Assembly: GCF_038442745.1 (NCBI RefSeq)
Contig: NZ_JARVCN010000198.1
Location: 1 to 6,219 of the forward strand
Length of the DNA stretch: 6,219 bases
Source of the DNA: Crocosphaera sp038442745
Lineage (GTDB): Bacteria > Cyanobacteriota > Cyanobacteriia > Cyanobacteriales > Microcystaceae
Direction of reading: 5' to 3'
Shown here: positions 1 through 5,138 of the stretch, in pieces
How the letters are laid out: each line of letters starts with the position of its first letter
How positions within the stretch are numbered: the first letter of the stretch is position 1
Notes under the pieces: model-generated
What the model was told of the DNA's origin: nothing
What the model saw: only the letters and a program-made list of their open reading frames with translations
The model's database searches: none
Program-made: the position numbers and the translations under genes

Positions 1-53
1 TTGGCCTAAGTTTTCGCAGCGAGTGACCCCTGGCTTTTTGAGAAGATACCTAA
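1..53. other. Non-pstS sequence replacing the 3' end of pstS (possible unidentified insertion end or rearrangement joint)
   Basis: On the minus strand the PstS protein follows its family well up to about residue 214 (...QGVANDK, codon at 56-54). The next 15 codons (LGIFSKSQGS...) do not resemble the expected continuation, which in cyanobacterial PstS runs into a Gly-Phe/Tyr-Gly-Tyr-Ala-Tyr-Tyr segment. A stop follows at 8-6. I checked the other two minus frames and neither restores the PstS sequence, so a simple frameshift does not explain it. An insertion-sequence end or a rearrangement breakpoint is the likely cause, but I recognise no terminal inverted repeat or transposase, and too little sequence is present to name it. 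Confidence 0.5.
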
Positions 54-695
54 TTTGTCGTTAGCAACCCCTTGAACCAATACGTTGTCGTCTTCGCTGG
101 CGGTGTAGTCGGTACGACTATCCCCTGATTTCCCAACAATTTCATCGGTGAAATAATCGAAGGTTCCTGAGTCTGCTCCGGGACCATAAAGTTTCAAAGA
201 AGCGTTGGGCCAACTGGGGTTGACTTGATTCCACTTGGTAATCTTATTGGTGGCTCCAGGTTCCCACATTTTCTTTAATTCTGCGGTGGTAACCTCGCTT
301 ATGGTGTTTTCCTTGTTCACAGCAACGGTGATAGCATCGAAAGCTACAGGAATCTCGATGAATGGAACTCCTGCATCTGCACACATCTTCTTCTCGCTAT
401 CTTTGATAGGCCGCGAAGCATTGGAAATGTCCGTTTTAACTGCTGGATTGTCTGAACAAAACTTCTTGAAACCACCACCAGTTCCAGAAATACCAACGGT
501 GACTTGCACAGCACCCCGTTTCATTTTCTGGTATTCTTCGGCCACAGCCTCAGTGATGGGATAAACCGTACTAGAACCATCGACTTTGATGATAGCACGA
601 CCTTGAGAGCTAACGGGAATATTAGTCAAGTTAACTAAGAGTAAGCCTAATGCAAATGCACCCGCAAAAAGCCAACCATTTACCTTTACGTTCAT
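6..695 (-). pseudogene. pstS: Phosphate ABC transporter substrate-binding protein PstS, C-terminally truncated
   Basis: PstS is the periplasmic high-affinity phosphate receptor that feeds the PstCAB ABC importer. The 229-residue frame starts at ATG 695, with a weak AGGA at 710-707, 11 bases upstream. Residues 1-30 are a signal peptide (basic start, hydrophobic core at about 8-22). Family motifs follow: DGSSTVYPIT at 39-48, the phosphate-binding SGTGGGF at 70-76, SNASRPIK at 91-98, and DSGTFDYF at 175-182. The normal protein is about 330 residues or more. Here homology stops near residue 214 and the frame ends after 15 unrelated residues. The last third, which completes the second lobe, is missing, so phosphate binding is unlikely unless the remainder is expressed some other way. 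No pstCAB genes are in the window. By eye, GC content is higher than in the exb operon. The identification is secure; the pseudogene status is inferred from the truncation. Confidence 0.85.
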
Positions 696-824
696 AGCTG
701 ATTAATTCCTAATGGTTTAATTTTTTATTGTTTAGGTGTATGCCCGATCTATTATTTCAAAAAAAGTCTATTTTGGGGTTAATAGAAAGTAAAAGATAGA
801 TTAATAATATCCTTTCTTATTCTC

Positions 825-854
825 TTCTTAATGTGCTTTTAAATCTACGATAAT
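825..854 (+). promoter_or_regulatory. Weak candidate promoter for the TonB-like gene
   Basis: TTCTTA (825-830) and GATAAT (849-854) are separated by 18 bases and lie 48 bases upstream of the TTG start at 902. The -10 matches consensus at 5 of 6 positions, but the -35 at only 3 of 6. The whole region 696-901 is very AT-rich, so such matches arise easily by chance. I found no convincing promoter for pstS on the other strand. Confidence 0.2.
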
Positions 855-889
855 TTTTTAGGTAAAACTTAAATTTATGTTTATCATCT

Positions 890-896
890 AGGAAGG
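890..896 (+). promoter_or_regulatory. Shine-Dalgarno that selects the TTG start of the TonB-like gene
   Basis: AGGAAGG lies 5 bases before TTG at 902-904 and 20 bases before the first in-frame ATG at 917. The spacing fits the TTG codon and not the ATG, so translation most likely begins at 902. This is the clearest ribosome binding site in the window. Confidence 0.6.
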
Positions 897-901
897 AATT
901 T

Positions 902-1864
902 TTGAGTTTTAAGAAAATGGCATTAATTAGAACCATTTACAATTTATTATTAAAATTACGTTTTTTATTTCGACCGATGTTTTTTCTTTCCCTGATATTT
1001 CATCTGGGATTTTTAAGTTTACCCCTTCCTTCTCCATCTAAATCAGAACAAGAAAAGACAGAAGAAATTGAAGAAAAAGTAGAAATTACTCGTTTAATTC
1101 CTCCTTCCCCCCAACCTTCTCCAGCAACCCCTAAACCACCACCGCAAGTTAAGTCTACTCCCACACCGCAACCTATTCAAAGTCTTCCAAGAGTTAGACA
1201 GCAACCCAGACAGATACCAACAATAACCCAACCTTCTCCTACTCCCCAAATCATTCCATCTCCCCAGAAATCTCCCACACCTAAACCGACTCCTACTCCC
1301 ACTCCTTCCCCTATATCTTCACCTAAACCTACTCCTACACCTACTCCCACTCCTTCCCCTATATCTTCACCTACACCGACTCCTACACCTACTCCCATCC
1401 CTAATAATGAGGTTAATAATGTAGATAATCAAAACGAAATTGCTTCTGAAAAAGGTTCTAGTTTATTAGAGGAATTAAGACCAAGAATTTTAAAACGTTT
1501 AGAAGAAAGTAGCAATGATTTAGAAGCGATGGAAAATTATATTGATACTTTACCTACACAGTTTATTAGAGATGAGCATATTGCTTATTTTTTAACAGAA
1601 GAAGAGCAACTTAAGTCAGGTACATTAGGGTTTTTAACTATTCCTCAAACCAATCCTTACGGTGCTTATTTCGATTACATTGAACCAGTGGTTAAGAACG
1701 AGTTAGGATTTGAAATTAATCCATTAGAAGAAGAATATGGGGATTCTTTGTTATACCAAGCTAAAAATTCAGCCGATGTTACTTTTTATATGAGCATTGT
1801 TAAGTTAAAAGGAAGTGGTGCTTTGTTGGTTTTATGGCTCGATAATCCTCAAAATGTTCCCTAA
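902..1864 (+). CDS. TonB-like energy transducer with SxxxH membrane motif, Pro-rich linker and non-canonical C-terminus
   Basis: The 320-residue protein starts at TTG 902, chosen because of the Shine-Dalgarno at 890-896. Residues 1-22 are basic, and one membrane segment spans about 23-41. Ser30 and His34 in it reproduce the SxxxH spacing of the TonB transmembrane helix (Ser16/His20 in E. coli), where His is needed for coupling to ExbB-ExbD. After an acidic stretch (48-62) comes a long Pro/Thr/Ser-rich region (about 67-167), as expected of a periplasm-spanning linker. Residues 168-320 form a C-terminal domain: an acidic helical part, then segments around GTLGFLTIPQTNPYG (240-254) and GALLVLWLDNP (306-316). 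This does not look like canonical TonB_C. The gene converges on an exbB-exbD-exbD operon, which supports a TonB-like role. The receptor or envelope partner is unknown. It could instead be an envelope protein that merely carries a Pro-rich spacer. Confidence 0.65.
   Translation: MSFKKMALIRTIYNLLLKLRFLFRPMFFLSLIFHLGFLSLPLPSPSKSEQEKTEEIEEKVEITRLIPPSPQPSPATPKPPPQVKSTPTPQPIQSLPRVRQQPRQIPTITQPSPTPQIIPSPQKSPTPKPTPTPTPSPISSPKPTPTPTPTPSPISSPTPTPTPTPIPNNEVNNVDNQNEIASEKGSSLLEELRPRILKRLEESSNDLEAMENYIDTLPTQFIRDEHIAYFLTEEEQLKSGTLGFLTIPQTNPYGAYFDYIEPVVKNELGFEINPLEEEYGDSLLYQAKNSADVTFYMSIVKLKGSGALLVLWLDNPQNVP
1292..1373 (+). repeat. 48-bp-period tandem repeat encoding the Pro/Thr/Ser linker
   Basis: A perfect 34-bp direct repeat occurs at 1292-1325 and 1340-1373, offset by 48 bases (16 codons, so in frame). 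The same period continues: 1322-1348 and 1370-1396 match with two differences. The encoded unit is a run of Pro-Thr pairs followed by PSPISSP. Whole-unit slippage would change linker length by 16 residues without breaking the frame. Confidence 0.8.
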
Positions 1865-1865
1865 A

Positions 1866-2309
1866 TCAAGGAGCATCATTTTCTGTGGTAATAGCTAAAG
1901 AAATTCTATTTTCTTCTATTTGTTTTAATTCGATTAATGTTCCTATAATTTTTTTATAAGAAACTGTTTTATCTGCCATTAATAAAACCGTCCCTGTTTC
2001 TTGATTTGTTAAATGATTTTGGACAATTACTTTTAATTGGTCGATTGTTTGTATCTTTTGATCGTAATCACTAACGCTAAAACTGTCATCATATTTTAAG
2101 GTAACTATTAGATTTTTACTTGGTTTATCTATAGGGATTTCTGTATCTTTTCCATCCCCAGGTAAATCCACTTTGACCCCTTGAGGACCGGTGGTTAAAC
2201 TCATAGAAACCAAGATAAAAAATGCCAATACCGACATCATAACATTTAGCATGGGTATCAAATCGATAGTAGGAATAGAGTTATGATACTTTTGACTTTT
2301 AAATCTCAT
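1866..2309 (-). CDS. exbD: Second ExbD/TolR-family protein, proton-carrying Asp replaced by Asn
   Basis: ExbD proteins form a dimer inside the ExbB pentamer and carry the protonatable Asp of the motor. The ATG at 2309 is preferred over an in-frame TTG at 2333, because MRFK... then lines up residue for residue with the MKFKEQ... start of the upstream ExbD. The product is 147 residues: cytoplasmic head at 1-16, membrane helix at about 17-38, and a periplasmic domain starting with a VDLPG motif. The membrane motif reads DLIPMLNVM, against NLVPMIDVL in the upstream copy: the key Asp is Asn22 (codon 2246-2244), while Asp16 (2264-2262) stands where Asn is usual. The ATG lies 7 bases after the first exbD stop, so translation is probably coupled. 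The stop codon lies one base from that of the convergent TonB-like gene. Family assignment is secure; whether it works alone is doubtful. Confidence 0.88.
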   Translation of the reverse strand: MRFKSQKYHNSIPTIDLIPMLNVMMSVLAFFILVSMSLTTGPQGVKVDLPGDGKDTEIPIDKPSKNLIVTLKYDDSFSVSDYDQKIQTIDQLKVIVQNHLTNQETGTVLLMADKTVSYKKIIGTLIELKQIEENRISLAITTENDAP

Positions 2310-2316
2310 TGTTTTT

Positions 2317-2739
2317 TCAATTTTCTTGATCAATTGCTAAGAAAACTTGTTGATCACTTATTTTACTTAGTTTATTTAGTAATTGGGAGATGTCCTCATA
2401 AGACAGTTCTTGATCTGCTTTAATTATAACCTCTCCTGATGGATTTTCGTCTAAAAATGTAGCAACATTCTGAAACATCTCCTCTTCATTAACCATCTCT
2501 TCACGAATGAATAAATTCTTATCTTTGTCTATACCAATAATTAATCCTGGTTGATTATTTTCTTGTTTTTCGGTGTTGTCACTATTAGATATTCCAGGAA
2601 GATTGATATCACTTAAAATTTTGCTGGTCAACGTCATAGAAGTGATAATAAAAAAGAGTAAAACTGACATTAAGACATCAATCATCGGAACTAGATTGAC
2701 TTCAGGAACAGAAGAAGATCGTTGTTCTTTAAATTTCAT
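2317..2739 (-). CDS. exbD: Biopolymer transport protein ExbD (TolR family), canonical Asp present
   Basis: This 140-residue protein has the standard ExbD layout: a short cytoplasmic N-terminus, one membrane helix (about 16-37), and a periplasmic domain that begins with a DINLPG motif near residue 44. The signature NLVPMIDVL places the proton-carrying Asp at residue 21 (codon 2679-2677), equivalent to Asp25 of E. coli ExbD, and keeps the usual Asn six residues before it (Asn15). The periplasmic domain has the expected alternation ending in a segment like SDQQVFLAID. The start ATG at 2739 follows the exbB stop after 6 bases and no Shine-Dalgarno is visible, so it probably relies on coupling to exbB translation. 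The second exbD starts 7 bases downstream. This is the copy expected to give the motor its proton path. Confidence 0.9.
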   Translation of the reverse strand: MKFKEQRSSSVPEVNLVPMIDVLMSVLLFFIITSMTLTSKILSDINLPGISNSDNTEKQENNQPGLIIGIDKDKNLFIREEMVNEEEMFQNVATFLDENPSGEVIIKADQELSYEDISQLLNKLSKISDQQVFLAIDQEN

Positions 2740-2745
2740 TTTTTA

Positions 2746-3447
2746 TCAATAATTTTCTACATTAACTGTACTACCTGGGGGTAAAGCTGTAGATGCTGTT
2801 TGCTTTTCCTCTAATTCTGGTTCGTACCAAAACTGTCGATAAATTAGTTCTAATTCTGTCCCAACTTCTGCAAAATATTCAACTTGTCCACTTTGCAAAG
2901 TAACAGAAACACGGTAAATTAGTAGGGCGATAATAGCGACAATCATACCAGCAGCTGTGGTGATTAATGCCTCAGAAATACCAGCAGCTGCTTGAGAAGT
3001 GTCTGAGAGACTTGCACCTTCTCCTATTTGTAGATTGTTGAAGGTTGTAATTAATCCAGTTACAGTTCCTAATAATCCCAATAAAGGAGCAACTGCAATT
3101 ACAGTTTCTAAAAATTTATCCCCTTTTCTCATTTGAATAAACTCACGATCGCCTCTAGATTCCATAGCTAGGCGGAAAGTTTCAGGAGAGGGTTTTTTGA
3201 GTTGAAGAGGTGCTAATAAAAAGCGTCCGATGGGTAAAAAACGAGCGTGTTGAGCGATCTTTTGAGCTTCTATAAGATCGTAACGGGATGTTTCTAAAAC
3301 GTCGTGGACAATGCGATTTTCTTGGCTTAATAGTCTAATCCAAAACCAAGTTCTTTCAAAAGCAATAGTGAAGGTAAAAATAGATAATGCTAATAGAGGC
3401 CACATTACTGGGCCTCCCTTTAAAAATAAGTCGTAAATATTGGTCAT
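2746..3447 (-). CDS. exbB: MotA/TolQ/ExbB proton channel family protein
   Basis: ExbB forms the inner-membrane pentamer that, with ExbD, turns proton flow into force on TonB. The 233-residue product has the three-helix family plan: helix 1 at about 14-34, a cytoplasmic loop at 36-112, helix 2 at about 114-137 with APLLGLLGTVTGL (120-132), and helix 3 at about 160-180 preceded by GISEALITTAAG. Thr128 and Thr164 correspond to the channel-lining threonines of E. coli ExbB (Thr148 and Thr181). The C-terminal tail (about 205-233) is acidic, then polar. It is the first gene of a tight minus-strand operon with two exbD genes (gaps of 6 and 7 bases). The start is the ATG at 3447, with no strong Shine-Dalgarno. 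A promoter candidate lies at 3483-3510. Family and role are clear; a MotA-type or Tol-type use cannot be excluded from sequence alone. Confidence 0.92.
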   Translation of the reverse strand: MTNIYDLFLKGGPVMWPLLALSIFTFTIAFERTWFWIRLLSQENRIVHDVLETSRYDLIEAQKIAQHARFLPIGRFLLAPLQLKKPSPETFRLAMESRGDREFIQMRKGDKFLETVIAVAPLLGLLGTVTGLITTFNNLQIGEGASLSDTSQAAAGISEALITTAAGMIVAIIALLIYRVSVTLQSGQVEYFAEVGTELELIYRQFWYEPELEEKQTASTALPPGSTVNVENY

Positions 3448-3482
3448 TAATTTGAAAACTTACTATTCTTCTGAGACAAAGA

Positions 3483-3510
3483 ATATTATCAAACAGTAAG
3501 GTTAAAACAA
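3483..3510 (-). promoter_or_regulatory. Candidate promoter of the exbB-exbD-exbD operon
   Basis: On the minus strand TTGTTT (3510-3505) and TAATAT (3488-3483) are separated by 16 bases, and the -10 lies 35 bases before the exbB ATG at 3447. It sits in the 86-base gap after the TPR gene, so it would let the exb operon be transcribed separately. The surroundings are AT-rich, so this is a candidate only. Confidence 0.35.
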
Positions 3511-3533
3511 GTTAAAGAAGTTCTCAGTTAAAT

Positions 3534-4355
3534 TTATTGCTCACTCTTCTGTTGAGGACGTTGTAAAGAAATGTCTTTGAGTTGTTCTTTGTATTGAACA
3601 GGGGCTTTTAAAATAGCCTCTTTAAATAAGCTTTGAGCCTCTTCTTCTTTACCTTGTTCTCGAAATAACATTCCTTTGGCTAATAGAGGACGAAAATCGT
3701 CTTTATCTCCTTTAATAGCTTGATTATAGATAACTAAAGCATCATCGTATTGTTGTTTTTCGGTGTAAATTTCTCCTAAGAGTAATTGTAGAGAGGTTAA
3801 ATTAAAAACACTTTGGGAGGCTGATTCATTGGATTCTTGTGCGATCGCTTCGTTTAAGGTATTTTGCACTAACTCAATAGCATCTTGAGAGCGACTTTGT
3901 TCTAAGTAAAGATCCACCATTCCTTTTAATGCTCGCATATCTCCAGGGTTGGTTGCCACAATTTGCTGATAGGTATTTAAAGCTTCTGAATAGTTCTTTA
4001 GTTGTTGTTGAGATTGAGCAAGTAAAATAGCATAATCCGATTGTTGGGGGTTAAGTTGCGCTAAGCGTTGTAAAGGAGCGATCGCAGCTTTTAAGTCCCC
4101 TTGTTTTAGTCGAGTTTCTAGAAGTCCTAAAAGGGCGTTTTCGTTGTCTGGTTCCCTTTCTAAGACCAATTGATACCCTAAAGCCTCGTTTTCTAATCTT
4201 GCAGTTTCGGGGTTAACTAGAGGTGTTTGCTCCCCTTGAGAAGCTTGAACAATACTGCTTACAACGGGTAAAACAGAAAAAGAAATCAGAGCCATCAACA
4301 TCAATATTAAGGTAGCATAAGTCCAACGACGGTTCTTTGTTTTAGAGCTTGTCAT
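3534..4355 (-). CDS. Membrane-anchored tetratricopeptide repeat protein
   Basis: The ATG at 4355 gives 273 residues. An in-frame TTG at 4370 would add five, but neither start has a clear Shine-Dalgarno. A basic N-terminus (SSKTKNRRW) precedes one hydrophobic segment at about residues 12-34, so the protein is either anchored in the membrane with the rest outside the cytoplasm, or carries an uncleaved signal. From about residue 54 there are about five TPR units: ENALLGLLETRL..., SDYAILLAQSQQ..., MRALKGMVDLYL..., a degenerate spaced unit ending in LLLGEIYTEKQQYDDALVIY, and FRPLLAKGMLF.... TPRs are protein-binding scaffolds; no enzyme domain is seen. It lies 86 bases upstream of exbB on the same strand and could assemble or load the Exb complex, but that rests only on position. 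Both HIP1 sites of the window are in this gene. Confidence 0.8.
   Translation of the reverse strand: MTSSKTKNRRWTYATLILMLMALISFSVLPVVSSIVQASQGEQTPLVNPETARLENEALGYQLVLEREPDNENALLGLLETRLKQGDLKAAIAPLQRLAQLNPQQSDYAILLAQSQQQLKNYSEALNTYQQIVATNPGDMRALKGMVDLYLEQSRSQDAIELVQNTLNEAIAQESNESASQSVFNLTSLQLLLGEIYTEKQQYDDALVIYNQAIKGDKDDFRPLLAKGMLFREQGKEEEAQSLFKEAILKAPVQYKEQLKDISLQRPQQKSEQ
3841..3848. other. HIP1 octamer GCGATCGC
   Basis: This is a perfect copy of the highly iterated palindrome of cyanobacterial genomes, within the TPR gene. It supports a cyanobacterial origin for this part of the window. Confidence 0.9.
4078..4085. other. HIP1 octamer GCGATCGC
   Basis: This is the second perfect HIP1 copy, also inside the TPR gene, 237 bases from the first. 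A one-base variant (ACGATCGC) occurs within exbB near 3147. Confidence 0.9.
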
Positions 4356-4381
4356 AAATTTAGGATGCAATATTCAACAGC

Positions 4382-4425
4382 GATATTCTTATCTTAAATG
4401 GTTTGGGGAGTTTAAGATAAATATC
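4382..4425. repeat. Imperfect inverted repeat upstream of the TPR gene
   Basis: TTATCTTAAA (4389-4398) and TTTAAGATAA (4411-4420) form a perfect 10-bp stem around a 12-base loop. The pairing continues with GATAT (4382-4386) against ATATC (4421-4425), with a two-base bulge (TC, 4387-4388) on one side. It lies 27 bases before the TPR start and about 30 bases before the dnaB relic. There is no T-run of a standard terminator on either side. It may be an operator, a 5' UTR hairpin of the TPR transcript, or a relic of a small mobile element. Confidence 0.6.
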
Positions 4426-4456
4426 CTAATTACTTATTCTTGGATAGGGGTGGGAA

Positions 4457-5084
4457 GTGTGGAGACTATTTTTATCTGAATTTGTAATCTATGCAAATGA
4501 AAATTGCTATTTAGAATCAGATTTATCAGGATGAATATGATAATTTGGTGAAAGCTTTAGGGGTTTTGAGTAAGTTACTGATTATTATTGATGATACTCC
4601 TGCTAGTATTCAAAATACTTCCAGGATGCGTTCTGTGTTGCGGAGAGTTCAATCAGAATATGGTTGTTTAGGATTAGTTATCATGAATTATATTCAGAAG
4701 TTAGGGGATAGAGCAGCAGGGAATAGAACGCAAGCTGTGGGTCAGTTTTCGGGAGCGTTTAAGGACATTGCTAAGGAGTTTGATGTGCCATTTATTGCTT
4801 TAGCACAGATTAATAGAGGAGTAGAAAGTCAGGCGAATAAACGTCCGACTATGGCTGATATTAAAGATTCAGGGGATATTGAACAGGATATGGATTTAGG
4901 GTTATTATTGTATCGGGATGAGTATTATAATTCAGAGACTAAGGATAAAGGGGTGATGGAGATTAATGTGGCTAAAAATAGGAATGGGGGGACAGGGGTT
5001 TGTCAGGTTTTGTTTGAGCCGACTGTTGGTAAGTTTTGTCAGGTTCAAGGTCTTTATGCAAGAGAGGTGGTATCGGAAAATTAA
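4457..5084 (+). pseudogene. dnaB: Replicative DNA helicase DnaB, C-terminal relic with a frameshift
   Basis: DnaB unwinds DNA at the replication fork as a hexamer. Only the second half of its RecA-like domain remains. The uninterrupted frame is 4515-5084 and holds IDDTP (4590-4604), VIMNYIQ (Walker B region), VPFIALAQINRGVE, DIKDSGDIEQDMD, LLLYRDEYY and AKNRNGGTG, all in family order. The N-terminal domain, linker and Walker A loop are absent. The Walker B Asp is Asn (codon 4684-4686; the family has IDYLQ). In the frame ending at TGA 4532-4534, the stretch from 4457 reads VWRLFLSE...YLESDLS, which resembles the RLLxSE...SG part of DnaB just upstream. Removing one G at 4529/4530 joins it to DEYDNLVKALGVLS. 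I see no Shine-Dalgarno. The divergent sequence suggests a phage- or plasmid-type paralog rather than the housekeeping gene. Confidence 0.75.
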
Positions 5085-5138
5085 AAAGGGAAAATTCAGT
5101 CGGGAAAATTTTAGGTCAAATCATAAGATTATATTGTT

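Noticed and set aside
235..564. 109-codon plus-strand open frame opposite pstS
   Set aside because: It lies wholly antisense to a PstS frame with clear family motifs, and its translation shows no recognisable domain.
696..901. Pho box array upstream of pstS
   Set aside because: Only isolated TTAACC/TTAAACC-like words are present, without the regular tandem spacing.
1292..1373. CRISPR-like direct repeats
   Set aside because: The repeats are in-frame coding repeats with only 14 bases between them, and those bases also belong to the repeat pattern. There are no unique spacers.
1177..1398. 73-codon minus-strand frame rich in Gly-Val repeats
   Set aside because: It is the reverse-strand reading of the Pro-Thr repeat DNA. 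The Gly-Val pattern is an artefact of that repeat.
1866..2333. TTG start at 2333 for the second exbD, overlapping the first exbD by 17 bases
   Set aside because: The ATG at 2309 gives an N-terminus that aligns directly with the neighbouring ExbD (MRFK against MKFK). The eight extra residues have no counterpart.
3448..3533. Rho-independent terminator after the TPR gene
   Set aside because: There is no stable hairpin followed by a T-run on the minus strand; only a weak AT-rich pairing is visible.
3534..4370. TTG start at 4370 for the TPR protein
   Set aside because: The ATG five codons later already gives a complete basic-plus-hydrophobic N-terminus, and no Shine-Dalgarno favours the TTG.
4840..4890. 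Intein at the DnaB DSG/DIEQ site
   Set aside because: The helicase motifs on both sides are continuous, and the residue after Gly is Asp, not the Ser or Cys needed for splicing.
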